Shown one piece after another: positions 44,138 through 52,570 of a stretch of DNA of 64,000 nt. How positions within the stretch are numbered: the first letter of the stretch is position 1; each line of letters starts with the position of its first letter. Under the pieces are notes generated by a model. That model was not told the origin of the DNA. It made no database searches and was given only the letters and a program-made list of their open reading frames with translations. A program made the position numbers and the translations under genes. The stretch comes from Pseudotabrizicola sp. (GTDB lineage Bacteria > Pseudomonadota > Alphaproteobacteria > Rhodobacterales > Rhodobacteraceae). Location: assembly GCF_030656345.1 (NCBI RefSeq), contig NZ_JAUSNR010000019.1, positions 310,001 through 374,000 on the forward strand. The letters run 5' to 3'.

Positions 44138-46117
44138 TTGAGCACTGCGGCATCTGGGTTTTTCCTGTGGTTCGTCGGACGCCTGACCAGGCTTCAGAAG
44201 CAAACCATCTTGTTTTCAATTGATGTTCTGCTGGCCCCGCTGTCGCTTCTGGCAAGCTATTGGTTTCTGCATCCGGCAACGGCCCCTGTCAGTATGGTGG
44301 CTGAGGGGTGGCCCGGCCTTGTGGCGGTGACCGCCTTTGCCGCAGTGGGCTCGCCGCTGCTGGGCATTCCGCGGATCAAGCTCAAGGCGTATGAGGCTGC
44401 GGGTGCCATCAGGACGGGCCTGCTGGCCCTGTGTGCCGGGGCCGGGCTGTGGCTGGCCGAAAGCATCGCAGGATTTGACCTGCCTGTTGCGGTTATACCA
44501 CTGTTTTTGTTAATTTTTACACTGGCGATGGTGGTCACGCGCTTTGCGCTGCTCAGCCTGTTCCTGTCGGTGCTGCGGCAGGGGCAGGTCCGGCGCAACG
44601 TGGTGATCTATGGCGCGGGCAGCACGGGCACGATGCTGGCCTCGGCGCTGCGGTCGCATGAAAACATTCATGTGGTGGCCTTTGTCGATGACAGCAAACA
44701 GGTGCAGGGCATGACCCTGCTGGGCATCAAGGTTCATCCCGCCACCCAGCTGGAGCGGCTCGTCGCCCGCTATGATGTGGAACGCGTGCTGCTGGCGATG
44801 CCTTCGGTGGCGATGGCGCGGCAGGTGGCCATTGTGCGCGATCTGGTGTCACGGGGGCTGGATGTGCACGCTTTGCCATCCTTTGCCCAGCTGGTGGGCA
44901 CCGAGGTTATTCTGGATGCGCTCGCCCCGGTCTCACCGGGGGTGTTTCTGGGCCGCGATCCGGTGAATGACCTGCGACCAGAGGCGAATGATGCCTATGG
45001 CGGCAAGACCATTCTGGTGACGGGTGCCGGGGGCTCGGTCGGGTCTGAACTGTGCCGCCAGCTGATCCGCTATCGCCCGGCGCGGATCGTGCTGTTCGAT
45101 GTCAGTGAAATCGCGCTGTACCAGATAGAGCGGGAGCTGGCCGAAGTTGCGGGTGCCGCCGGGATCATCTGTGTGCCGGTGCTGGGCACCGTGACCGAGT
45201 GGCGTCAGGTCCGCGCTGTGCTGGCCGATCACAAAGTGGATGTGATCCTGCATGCGGCGGCCTACAAGCATGTGCCGCTGGTCGAATCCAACCCGATTGC
45301 CGGCATCGTCAACAACGTGCTGGGCACCCGCACCCTGGCAGAGGCGGCACTGGAAGGGGGGGTGAAGCGCTTCATCCTGATCTCGACGGACAAGGCGGTG
45401 CGCCCGACCAATGTCATGGGTGCTTCCAAGCGCATGGCCGAATTCGTGGTGCAGGATATGGCGCGGCGGTCGACCAGCACCGATTTTTCCATCGTGCGCT
45501 TCGGCAATGTTCTGGGCAGCTCGGGTTCGGTGGTGCCGCTGTTCCGCGACCAGATCCGCAAGGGTGGGCCGGTGACCCTGACCCATGAAGATGTGACCCG
45601 CTACTTCATGACCATCTGCGAAGCCGCCAGCCTTGTGCTGATTGCGGGCGGGCTGTCGGCGTCGCGCGGGATGCACGAGGGCGACCTTTTCGTGCTCGAC
45701 ATGGGCCAGCCGATCCGCATCCGGGATCTGGCCGAGCGGATGATCAGGGCGGCAGGCTATACAGTCAGATCCCCGGAAAACCCGAGCGGCGATATCGAGG
45801 TGCGGATCATCGGCTTGCGCCCGGGGGAAAAGCTGCATGAAGAGCTGTTGATCCAGCCCGGAATGCTGACCACGCCGCATGAAAAGATCCTGCGGGTGCA
45901 GGAACGCGGGCTGACCGGCATGGAAATGGCCACCGCCCTGCGCGATCTGCGCGGTGCGGTGGCACTTGGCAGCGCCACCTCTGCCCGCAGAGTGATGGAA
46001 AGCTATGTCGAAGGCTTCGGCCGCTTTGATGCCACGGTCATCCGCCAAAAGCCGGTTCCTCCGGCGCCGGGCCGGTTTGTGGCGCGACCAAAGCGCAGCA
46101 AGGTCGGGTTGTCATGA
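44138..46117 (+). CDS. Membrane-bound UDP-sugar 4,6-dehydratase (PglF/WbpM/CapD type)
   Basis: The 659-residue protein has about four N-terminal membrane helices (residues 8-150), a Rossmann-like CoA-binding domain (about 155-270; VIYGAGSTGTMLAS) and a C-terminal SDR dehydratase with TGAGGSVGSELCRQL and catalytic M-x3-K in TNVMGASKRMAE, the hallmark of this family instead of Y-x3-K. It makes the 4-keto-6-deoxy sugar for bacillosamine- or quinovosamine-like residues. The start appears to be a TTG after GGGGTAAG. Its end overlaps the next gene by ATGA. Confidence 0.92.
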   Translation: MSTAASGFFLWFVGRLTRLQKQTILFSIDVLLAPLSLLASYWFLHPATAPVSMVAEGWPGLVAVTAFAAVGSPLLGIPRIKLKAYEAAGAIRTGLLALCAGAGLWLAESIAGFDLPVAVIPLFLLIFTLAMVVTRFALLSLFLSVLRQGQVRRNVVIYGAGSTGTMLASALRSHENIHVVAFVDDSKQVQGMTLLGIKVHPATQLERLVARYDVERVLLAMPSVAMARQVAIVRDLVSRGLDVHALPSFAQLVGTEVILDALAPVSPGVFLGRDPVNDLRPEANDAYGGKTILVTGAGGSVGSELCRQLIRYRPARIVLFDVSEIALYQIERELAEVAGAAGIICVPVLGTVTEWRQVRAVLADHKVDVILHAAAYKHVPLVESNPIAGIVNNVLGTRTLAEAALEGGVKRFILISTDKAVRPTNVMGASKRMAEFVVQDMARRSTSTDFSIVRFGNVLGSSGSVVPLFRDQIRKGGPVTLTHEDVTRYFMTICEAASLVLIAGGLSASRGMHEGDLFVLDMGQPIRIRDLAERMIRAAGYTVRSPENPSGDIEVRIIGLRPGEKLHEELLIQPGMLTTPHEKILRVQERGLTGMEMATALRDLRGAVALGSATSARRVMESYVEGFGRFDATVIRQKPVPPAPGRFVARPKRSKVGLS

Positions 46118-48354
46118 TGCAAAGCGGGCGGCTCCATCTGCGGGGGGCAGGGGCGAAAGCTCTGGCAGTCATGGCCGGTGTTGTGATGGCCCTGCTCTGG
46201 CTGGTGCCAGCGCAGGCAGAGACCAGGCCGAGCCTGAACCTGTACGGCGCGACCGGGCTGATCGACATGCCGTCGGCTGCAGTGCAACCCGATGGCACCC
46301 TGTCGGCTTCCACAGCGCATTTCGGCCCGGTCAGCCGCACCACCCTCAGCTTTCAGATCACGCCGCGCCTGTCGGGAAGCTTCCGCTTTCTGGGAATCCG
46401 CGACTGGAACAAGGTGCTGTGCTGTGCAGGGGTCAATCAGTTTGAGACCTATTACGACCGCTCTTTCGACCTGCGCTACCAGATTGTCGACGAAGGTCGC
46501 TACAGGCCCGCCCTTGCGATAGGTCTGCAGGATTTTGTCGGTACAGGTGTAATAGCCGGGGAATATCTGGTGGCGACCAAGCATGTCACGCCAAAGGTGG
46601 CGGTGTCGGCCGGACTGGGCTGGGGGCGTCTGGGCAGCTATCACTCCATCGGCAGCCCGTTTGGCGACCGTCCCCCGCTTGAGGTGGGAAAGGGCGGCAA
46701 TTTCAATTTCGGCCAATGGTTCCGTGGCCCTGCCGCCCCGTTTGCCGGGTTGCAATGGCAGATCACCGATCAATGGACGGCAAAGGCCGAATACTCATCG
46801 GATGTCTACCACGAAGAGGCGGCGCGGCGCGGCACGTTTGACCGCAGCAGCCCGTTCAACTTCGGGATTGAGTATCAGCGCAATGGCTCTGTGCGGCTGG
46901 GGGCCTATGTCATGCATGGCAGCGAAATCGGTCTTGCCGCGCATTTCAGCCTGAACCCGAAGCAGCGGCCCGGCGGCGGAATTGCCAACTCGGCACCTGA
47001 CGCTGTACAGCCGCGCCCGTCGCGACAGGCAGACCCGGAGGCGTGGTCGACCGCTTGGCTTGACCAGCCGGGCACGCTGGACGCGCTGCGCGCGCGTCTG
47101 GCGCGGCGGCTTGCCAAAGATGGCGTTCAGGTCGAATCGGTCCGGTTCGACGGGTCGACGGCGCATGTGAGCATCCGCAATATCAGCGTGGATGCAGAGG
47201 CACAGGCGGTGGGGCGCACGGCGCGGGCGCTGACAAAGGTGGCCCCGGCGTCGGTAGACACTTTCGTGATTGTCCCGAGGGTCGATGGCATGCCGGTGTC
47301 GCAGGTGGTTCTGCGCCGTGCGGATATCGAAGCGCTGGAGTTCGATGTCGAGGCCGGTGCCAAAATCCTTGCGCGCGCGCAGATACTGCCCGCCCCGGCG
47401 GTGCTGCCCGGCGGATACCGTGACCCGGCCGCCTATCCGAAACTGTCATGGTCTCTGGGCCCGACGTCGCGGACGCGGGTGTTTGATCAGACAGCGCCGT
47501 TCAAGATCGGCGTGGGGCTGGAACTGGCCGGACGGTATGAACTTGCGCCGGGGCTGGTGCTGAATGGGGCGGTGTCGAAATACCTGCTCAGCACTCTGGA
47601 TGACCGCCCGCCGCTGCCCACGCGGGGGCGGCTGCACCCGGTGCGGTCGGCAAATTACTTTTACGACCGCGATGGCGATCCGGCGCTGACATCCCTGGCG
47701 CTGACCGCGTATCGCAAACTGTCGCCGGAACTTTATGGCCGGGTTTCGTTTGGCTATCTGGAACAGATGTTTGGCGGTGTCTCGACCGAGCTGTTGTGGT
47801 TGCCGACAAACCGTCGCTGGGCCATCGGGGCAGAGGTCAATTATGTGGCCCAACGGTCGCCGGACCAGCGCTTCGGCTTTTCCCTTCCTGCAGCGATGTA
47901 TGAAACCGATGGTTGCGCGCCGGATCTGACCACGGGGGCCTGTGGTGCGCGCGGCAGCTATCGCATTCTTACCGGGCACCTGTCAGGCTATTACAAATTC
48001 GACAGTGATTTCCATGTTCAGGTCGATGTGGGCCGGTATCTGGCAGGGGATCTGGGGGCCACGCTGGCGCTCCGGCGCGAGTTCGCCAATGGCTGGAAGG
48101 TCGGGGCCTTTGTGACCAAGACGAACGTTTCTGCCGAAGACTTCGGCAGCGGGTCGTTTGACAAGGGCATCACGGTTGAGGTGCCGATGGCGGCTCTGCT
48201 GGGCACGCCCACTCCCAAGAAACGGACCGTCATCCTGCGGCCCTTTGGGCGCGACGGCGGCCGGCGGCTGGAGGTGGAGGGACGGCTTTACGACTCGGTG
48301 CGGGGCTATCGCGCCGACGGGCTGACCGAACAATGGGGGCGGTTCTGGAAATGA
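46114..48354 (+). CDS. YjbH-family outer-membrane exopolysaccharide protein
   Basis: The 746-residue precursor has a signal peptide (about 1-35, cleavage near AQAE), then NLYGATGLIDMPSAAVQPDG, the family's opening motif, and a long run of alternating polar/aromatic strands ending in RFW, as in an outer-membrane beta-barrel. YjbH proteins work with YjbE-F-G in exopolysaccharide export or assembly. It overlaps both neighbours by ATGA, so it is in one operon with the dehydratase and the YjbF-like lipoprotein. Confidence 0.85.
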   Translation: MMQSGRLHLRGAGAKALAVMAGVVMALLWLVPAQAETRPSLNLYGATGLIDMPSAAVQPDGTLSASTAHFGPVSRTTLSFQITPRLSGSFRFLGIRDWNKVLCCAGVNQFETYYDRSFDLRYQIVDEGRYRPALAIGLQDFVGTGVIAGEYLVATKHVTPKVAVSAGLGWGRLGSYHSIGSPFGDRPPLEVGKGGNFNFGQWFRGPAAPFAGLQWQITDQWTAKAEYSSDVYHEEAARRGTFDRSSPFNFGIEYQRNGSVRLGAYVMHGSEIGLAAHFSLNPKQRPGGGIANSAPDAVQPRPSRQADPEAWSTAWLDQPGTLDALRARLARRLAKDGVQVESVRFDGSTAHVSIRNISVDAEAQAVGRTARALTKVAPASVDTFVIVPRVDGMPVSQVVLRRADIEALEFDVEAGAKILARAQILPAPAVLPGGYRDPAAYPKLSWSLGPTSRTRVFDQTAPFKIGVGLELAGRYELAPGLVLNGAVSKYLLSTLDDRPPLPTRGRLHPVRSANYFYDRDGDPALTSLALTAYRKLSPELYGRVSFGYLEQMFGGVSTELLWLPTNRRWAIGAEVNYVAQRSPDQRFGFSLPAAMYETDGCAPDLTTGACGARGSYRILTGHLSGYYKFDSDFHVQVDVGRYLAGDLGATLALRREFANGWKVGAFVTKTNVSAEDFGSGSFDKGITVEVPMAALLGTPTPKKRTVILRPFGRDGGRRLEVEGRLYDSVRGYRADGLTEQWGRFWK

Positions 48355-48995
48355 AACGTGCCGTGCGTCCTTGCCTTTTGGCGGTACTGATCACCGCGTC
48401 CTGCGGATCGGACCCGTCGCCCACTGTCGGAATGGCCCGCACGGCTCTGGGGTCGGTTCTTGGCACTGCAAAGGCCCCGGCACCGCCCCGGATCACGCAG
48501 GCGCTGCTGGCGCAGGTGGTGACCCCGGTGATGCTGGTCACCATCGACAACCGCAAGCAACAGGCGCTGATTGCTGAGATTCAGACCAATCGCGACGTGG
48601 CGACATGGTCTTCGGTGGATGATATCACCCTGTCGTTCCGCAACGGGGTGATTGTGGCCACGCGCGGCTTTGGCGCGGATCTAATGGCGGCAGATGTGCC
48701 GGAGGTTTCCCCCCGCAGCGGCGGGGAAGCCCACAGCAGGGTTCATACCCTGCTGAACGGCGAGGATCAGGCGGTGCAGACCCGTTATGCCTGCAGTTTC
48801 CGCAACGTTGGCATGGAAGTCATTGAAATTGTGAAAATATCTTATGAGGCCACGCATATCGTCGAATCCTGCGCGGGGGGCGGGATGCGTTTTGTGAATG
48901 ATTTCTGGTTCTCCGGCGATCAGACATTGCGCAAATCAAGACAATGGATCAGCCCCGATGTCGGCTACCTGACCATTGAAGACGTTCGCTGGTGA
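48351..48995 (+). CDS. YjbF/GfcB-family lipoprotein of exopolysaccharide export
   Basis: The 214-residue protein has a lipoprotein signal (LLAVLITASC, modified cysteine near 18) and the YjbF-type domain with VTPVMLVTIDNRKQQALIAE, ATWSSVDDITLSFRNGVIVA and TRGFGADLMA. It should sit at the outer membrane with the YjbH barrel. Start codon overlaps the yjbH-like stop (ATGA). Confidence 0.88.
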   Translation: MKRAVRPCLLAVLITASCGSDPSPTVGMARTALGSVLGTAKAPAPPRITQALLAQVVTPVMLVTIDNRKQQALIAEIQTNRDVATWSSVDDITLSFRNGVIVATRGFGADLMAADVPEVSPRSGGEAHSRVHTLLNGEDQAVQTRYACSFRNVGMEVIEIVKISYEATHIVESCAGGGMRFVNDFWFSGDQTLRKSRQWISPDVGYLTIEDVRW

Positions 48996-49073
48996 TTTTA
49001 ACGATAAATGTCTTCTGACATGCACCGGCCTGTAATATGCTACGTTCAAGATCAATCAAAGTGGAGAGTAACG

Positions 49074-49430
49074 ATGTCGCGTTTTATCGCATTCACAGCC
49101 GCTCTGGCTATCGCCGCCTCGGCCACCCTCGCTTCGGCGGCGGATATGGCCAGTGACGGGGATGCAATCATCAAGGTTCGGACCAACACCCTGCATCTGT
49201 CGACTCAGGCCGCGGGCGCTGGTGCCGGTGCGGGTGGTAGCGGGGCCGGTGCGGCTGGCGCAGGTGCTGCCGGTGCCGGTGCCGCCGGTGCCGGTGCCGC
49301 TGCTGCCGGCGTGGGTGCCGGCGCCGCGGCGGCTGTTGGTGGCCTTGCCGCCGCTGCCGCTGCTGCGGCGGCAGTCGCTGTAGGAATTGCTGTGTCAGCC
49401 ACAACAAACACATCTTCGGGCAGCCACTGA
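49074..49430 (+). CDS. Ala/Gly-rich secreted protein (YjbE-like)
   Basis: The 118-residue precursor has a signal peptide (AALAIAASATLASA, cleavage before ADMAS), about 25 ordinary residues, then roughly 60 residues of nearly only Gly and Ala in short repeats (GAGAAGAGAAG), an Ala/Val-rich hydrophobic part and a polar tail (SATTNTSSGSH). Position after YjbH and YjbF genes suggests it replaces the small secreted YjbE. GGAGAG lies 7 bases before the ATG. A matrix or fibre-like role is inference from composition. Confidence 0.78.
   Translation: MSRFIAFTAALAIAASATLASAADMASDGDAIIKVRTNTLHLSTQAAGAGAGAGGSGAGAAGAGAAGAGAAGAGAAAAGVGAGAAAAVGGLAAAAAAAAAVAVGIAVSATTNTSSGSH
49209..49380 (+). repeat. Low-complexity GGTGCC/GCTGCC tandem-like codon repeat
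   Basis: The segment is built of short GC-rich units (GGTGCCGGTGCC-like) coding for the Gly-Ala repeats of the YjbE-like protein. Such DNA expands and contracts by slippage, so its length may vary between strains. Both strands remain open across it, which is a composition effect. Confidence 0.7.
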
Positions 49431-49464
49431 TTTCCGGCTCAATGATATTCCGGCCTGACGGATC

Positions 49465-49486
49465 AGGGCCCGCTTCGGCGGGCCTT
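49465..49486 (+). terminator. Terminator hairpin with TTCG loop after the exopolysaccharide genes
   Basis: GGCCCGC-TTCG-GCGGGCC with two more pairs outside forms a very stable hairpin, 35 bases after the YjbE-like stop. The T-run behind is short (TTGGTT). Confidence 0.65.
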
Positions 49487-49669
49487 GGTTCATACCGATC
49501 AAACCCGGACAGGCGACCGGCGCTTTCCCGGCTTTGGCCCTTGCAAGACCGGGGATTCGGGTTTACGTAGATCTCAACAGCGGTTTTGGGGTCCACACCC
49601 GAAGCTACCGGATAAAGTTCGCGGGCCGCTTGGCCCGTTTTTTGTTTTTGGAACCCATAGCTCACCGTC
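49487..49669 (+). other. Untranslated leader before rimP, possible small RNA or attenuated leader
   Basis: The stretch begins right after the terminator of the upstream operon and itself contains an intrinsic terminator before rimP. No credible ORF with a ribosome binding site is seen in it. A transcript starting here would stop early unless antiterminated, the usual sign of an attenuator; alternatively it ends there as a short RNA of about 130-150 bases. No tRNA cloverleaf is recognisable. Confidence 0.4.
49622..49643 (+). terminator. Intrinsic terminator upstream of rimP
   Basis: CGGGCC-GCTT-GGCCCG followed by six Ts lies 27 bases before the rimP start codon. A terminator placed just in front of a coding operon points to attenuation or to an independent short RNA. 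Confidence 0.75.
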
Positions 49670-50275
49670 ATGTCAGACCTTATCGCCAAAACCGCCATCG
49701 ACCGCCGCCTTGCCGGTATCATCACCCCCGTGATTGAGGGGTTGGGGTTTGAGCTGGTGCGCGTGCGCCTGATGGGTGGCAAGACGCGCATTCTGCAGAT
49801 CATGGCGGACCGGCCGGATGGCGGCATCATCGTCGAGGATTGCGCCACGATCTCGACCGCTGTGTCGGCGGTTCTGGATGTCGAAGATCCGGTTGAAGAA
49901 AATTACGTGCTTGAAGTCTCGTCGCCCGGGATCGACCGCCCGCTGACGCGGCTGAAGGATTTCGAGATGTGGAAGGGCTGGGAAGCCCGGATCGAGACGA
50001 CCGAACTGATCGACGGCCGCCGCCGGTTCAAGGGCGCGCTGGCCGGGGTCGAGGATGAAGAAATCCTGATCCAGATTGAGGAGAACGGCGAAGAGGTCAC
50101 CATCGGGCTGCGGTTCGACTGGTTGTCCGATGCCAAGCTGATCCTGACCGATGACCTGATCGCCGAGATGCTGCGCCAGAAAAAGGCCAGCGGCACGTTC
50201 GACGAAGCAGACTTCGACGAGATTGACCAATCCGAAGGCGAGGAAGAAGACCCCGCCGAAGAAACAAAACACTAA
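49670..50275 (+). CDS. rimP: RimP, ribosome maturation factor
   Basis: RimP helps assemble the 30S subunit. The 201-residue protein has the N-domain motif [12 protein letters not shown], and [20 protein letters not shown] joining the two domains, then a C-terminal Sm-like domain and an acidic tail (EEEDPAEE). The ATG lies shortly after an upstream terminator. First gene of the conserved rimP-nusA-infB cluster. Confidence 0.96.
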   Translation: MSDLIAKTAIDRRLAGIITPVIEGLGFELVRVRLMGGKTRILQIMADRPDGGIIVEDCATISTAVSAVLDVEDPVEENYVLEVSSPGIDRPLTRLKDFEMWKGWEARIETTELIDGRRRFKGALAGVEDEEILIQIEENGEEVTIGLRFDWLSDAKLILTDDLIAEMLRQKKASGTFDEADFDEIDQSEGEEEDPAEETKH

Positions 50276-50291
50276 GACCGGGAGTTGACCG

Positions 50292-51902
50292 ATGGCGATT
50301 ACCTCTGCCAACCAGCTTGAACTTCTTCAGACCGCCGAAGCGGTCGCGCGTGAGAAGATGATCGACCCGGATCTGGTGATCCAGGCGATGGAAGAAACGC
50401 TCGCCCGGGCCGCCAAGTCGCGCTACGGGTCCGAGCTTGATATCCGCGTCAACATCGACCGCAAGACCGGCCGCGCCACCTTTGCCCGCGTGCGGACAGT
50501 GATGGAAGATGATCTGATCGAGAATCATCACGCCCAGCTGACCGTGAAGCAGGCCAAGAACTACCTGGCCGACCCGCAGATCGGCGACGAGGTGATCGAC
50601 GAAGTTCCCCCGGTTGATCTGGGCCGGATCGCCGCGCAATCGGGCAAGCAGGTGCTGTTGCAGCGCGTGCGTGAAGCCGAGCGTGACCGTCAGTACGAAG
50701 AATTCCGCGACCGCAAGGGCACCATCATCAACGGTGTGGTCAAGCGCGAGGAGTATGGCAACGTTATCGTCGACGTGGGCCGCGGCGAAGGCATTCTGCG
50801 CCGCAACGAGAAAATCGGCCGCGAAGCCTATCGCATCGGCGACCGTATCCGCTGCTTTATCAAGGATGTGCGCCGCGAACCGCGTGGCCCGCAGATCTTC
50901 CTGTCGCGCACCGATCCGCAGTTCATGGCCGAGCTGTTCAAGATGGAAGTGCCGGAAATCTACGATGGCATCATCGAGATCAAGGCTGTGGCCCGTGACC
51001 CGGGCTCGCGCGCCAAGATCGCCGTGATTTCCTATGACAACTCGATTGATCCGGTCGGTGCCTGCGTCGGTATGCGCGGCAGCCGGGTTCAGGCTGTGGT
51101 CAACGAGCTGCAGGGCGAGAAGATCGACATCATTCCATGGAATCAGGATCAGGCGACCTTCCTTGTGAACGCGCTGCAACCTGCCGAAGTGTCGAAAGTT
51201 GTGATCGACGAAGAGATCGGCAAGATCGAAGTTGTGGTGCCGGATGAGCAGCTGTCGCTGGCCATCGGTCGCCGCGGCCAGAACGTGCGTCTGGCCAGCC
51301 AGCTGACGGGTCTGGACATCGACATCATGACCGAAGCTGAAGAATCGGCCCGCCGTCAGGCTGAATTCGCGGAACGCACCAAGCTGTTCATGGACGCGCT
51401 GGATGTGGACGAGATGATGGCGCAGCTGCTGGTTGCCGAAGGCTTCACCAATCTGGAAGAAGTGGCTTACGTCGAAGTGGACGAGCTGCTGTCGATCGAC
51501 GGGTTTGACGAAGGCACGGCGGCAGAGTTGCAGGCGCGCGCCCGCGACAACCTGGAAGAACAGGCCCGCAAGGCGCTTGAAACCGCCCGCAGCATGGGCA
51601 TGGAAGAAAGCCTGATCAACTTTGAAGGTCTGACCCCGCAGATGCTGGAGGCGCTCGCCAAAGACGGCATCAAGACGCTGGAAGATTTTGCAACCTGCGC
51701 CGACTGGGAACTGGCCGGCGGCTGGACCACCGAAAACGGACAGCGCAAGAAAGACGATGGCATACTGGAGACATTTGACGTGAGCCTGGAAGAAGCCCAG
51801 ACCCTGGTGATGACGGCACGCGTCATGCTGGGTTGGGTGGACCCGACCGAAATGGAACCGGCGACAGAAGAAGATGCCGAAGCCACGGAGGCCGGGGCCT
51901 GA
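50292..51902 (+). CDS. nusA: NusA transcription elongation/termination factor
   Basis: NusA binds RNA polymerase and RNA, controlling pausing and antitermination. The 536-residue protein has an N-terminal polymerase-binding domain, S1 domain (about 135-200), KH domains ([18 protein letters not shown] and [19 protein letters not shown]) and two C-terminal helix-hairpin acidic repeats, as in alphaproteobacteria. GGGAG stands before the ATG, 16 bases after the rimP stop. Confidence 0.97.
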   Translation: MAITSANQLELLQTAEAVAREKMIDPDLVIQAMEETLARAAKSRYGSELDIRVNIDRKTGRATFARVRTVMEDDLIENHHAQLTVKQAKNYLADPQIGDEVIDEVPPVDLGRIAAQSGKQVLLQRVREAERDRQYEEFRDRKGTIINGVVKREEYGNVIVDVGRGEGILRRNEKIGREAYRIGDRIRCFIKDVRREPRGPQIFLSRTDPQFMAELFKMEVPEIYDGIIEIKAVARDPGSRAKIAVISYDNSIDPVGACVGMRGSRVQAVVNELQGEKIDIIPWNQDQATFLVNALQPAEVSKVVIDEEIGKIEVVVPDEQLSLAIGRRGQNVRLASQLTGLDIDIMTEAEESARRQAEFAERTKLFMDALDVDEMMAQLLVAEGFTNLEEVAYVEVDELLSIDGFDEGTAAELQARARDNLEEQARKALETARSMGMEESLINFEGLTPQMLEALAKDGIKTLEDFATCADWELAGGWTTENGQRKKDDGILETFDVSLEEAQTLVMTARVMLGWVDPTEMEPATEEDAEATEAGA

Positions 51903-51925
51903 CCTCAGGCCTCGGAGCAACGCGC

Positions 51926-52570
51926 ATGACGCGTGGCGGCCAAAAGACAACGCCTGACGATCCGGAACGCAAGTGCATCGTTTCCGGGGAAAGCCAGCCA
52001 AAAGCGGGGTTGATCCGCTTTGTGCTGGGGCCAGAGGATATGATCGTGCCAGATATTCTGGCGCGGCTGCCCGGGCGTGGCATCTATGTTGCGGCGGACC
52101 GCGAGGCTTTGGCCAAGGCGGTAAAGAAGAACCTGTTCTCGCGCGCGGCGCGGCAGCCGGTGAAAGTCGCGGCAGATCTTCCCGAACTGGTGGAACGGCT
52201 CTTGGTGCAACGGGTCATCGACCTTATATCCCTTGGGCGCAAAGCCGGCGACGCGGTCTGCGGCTACGAAAAGGTTAAAGACTGGCTGATCAAGGGTCAG
52301 GCAAGAACGCTGATTCAGGCCAGTGACGGTTCTGAACGCGGCAAAGAAAAGCTTCGCCCGCCAAATGGGCCAGATTCCCTGATTTCCTGCCTGACAGCAG
52401 GGGAAATGGGTTTGGCATTCAGTCGCGAACGTGCGATACACGCCGCGCTTGCGGCTGGTGGACTCAACAACCGTGTTGTAGAGGAAGCGGCAAGGCTTGT
52501 CGGATTGCGTAGGGCAGACGGCAAGCAGGTCGGCGACGAGATCGCCGGGAAGGATACGAAGGACGCATGA
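51926..52570 (+). CDS. YlxR-L7Ae fusion RNA-binding protein
   Basis: The 214-residue protein joins a YlxR/DUF448 domain (residues about 10-95; [20 protein letters not shown] and [20 protein letters not shown]) to an L7Ae-like domain (about 105-200; [20 protein letters not shown]). Both halves bind RNA in their families. The fused form in the nusA-infB interval is a standard alphaproteobacterial arrangement. The gene overlaps infB by ATGA, so they are coupled. Confidence 0.92.
   Translation: MTRGGQKTTPDDPERKCIVSGESQPKAGLIRFVLGPEDMIVPDILARLPGRGIYVAADREALAKAVKKNLFSRAARQPVKVAADLPELVERLLVQRVIDLISLGRKAGDAVCGYEKVKDWLIKGQARTLIQASDGSERGKEKLRPPNGPDSLISCLTAGEMGLAFSRERAIHAALAAGGLNNRVVEEAARLVGLRRADGKQVGDEIAGKDTKDA

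Noticed and set aside
49205-49411. Ala/Pro-rich frame antisense to the YjbE-like gene
   Set aside because: It mirrors the Gly/Ala repeat DNA and has no ribosome binding site.
49487-49669. A tRNA-fMet gene before rimP, as in enterobacteria
   Set aside because: No acceptor-stem pairing, anticodon loop or T-loop sequence could be found.
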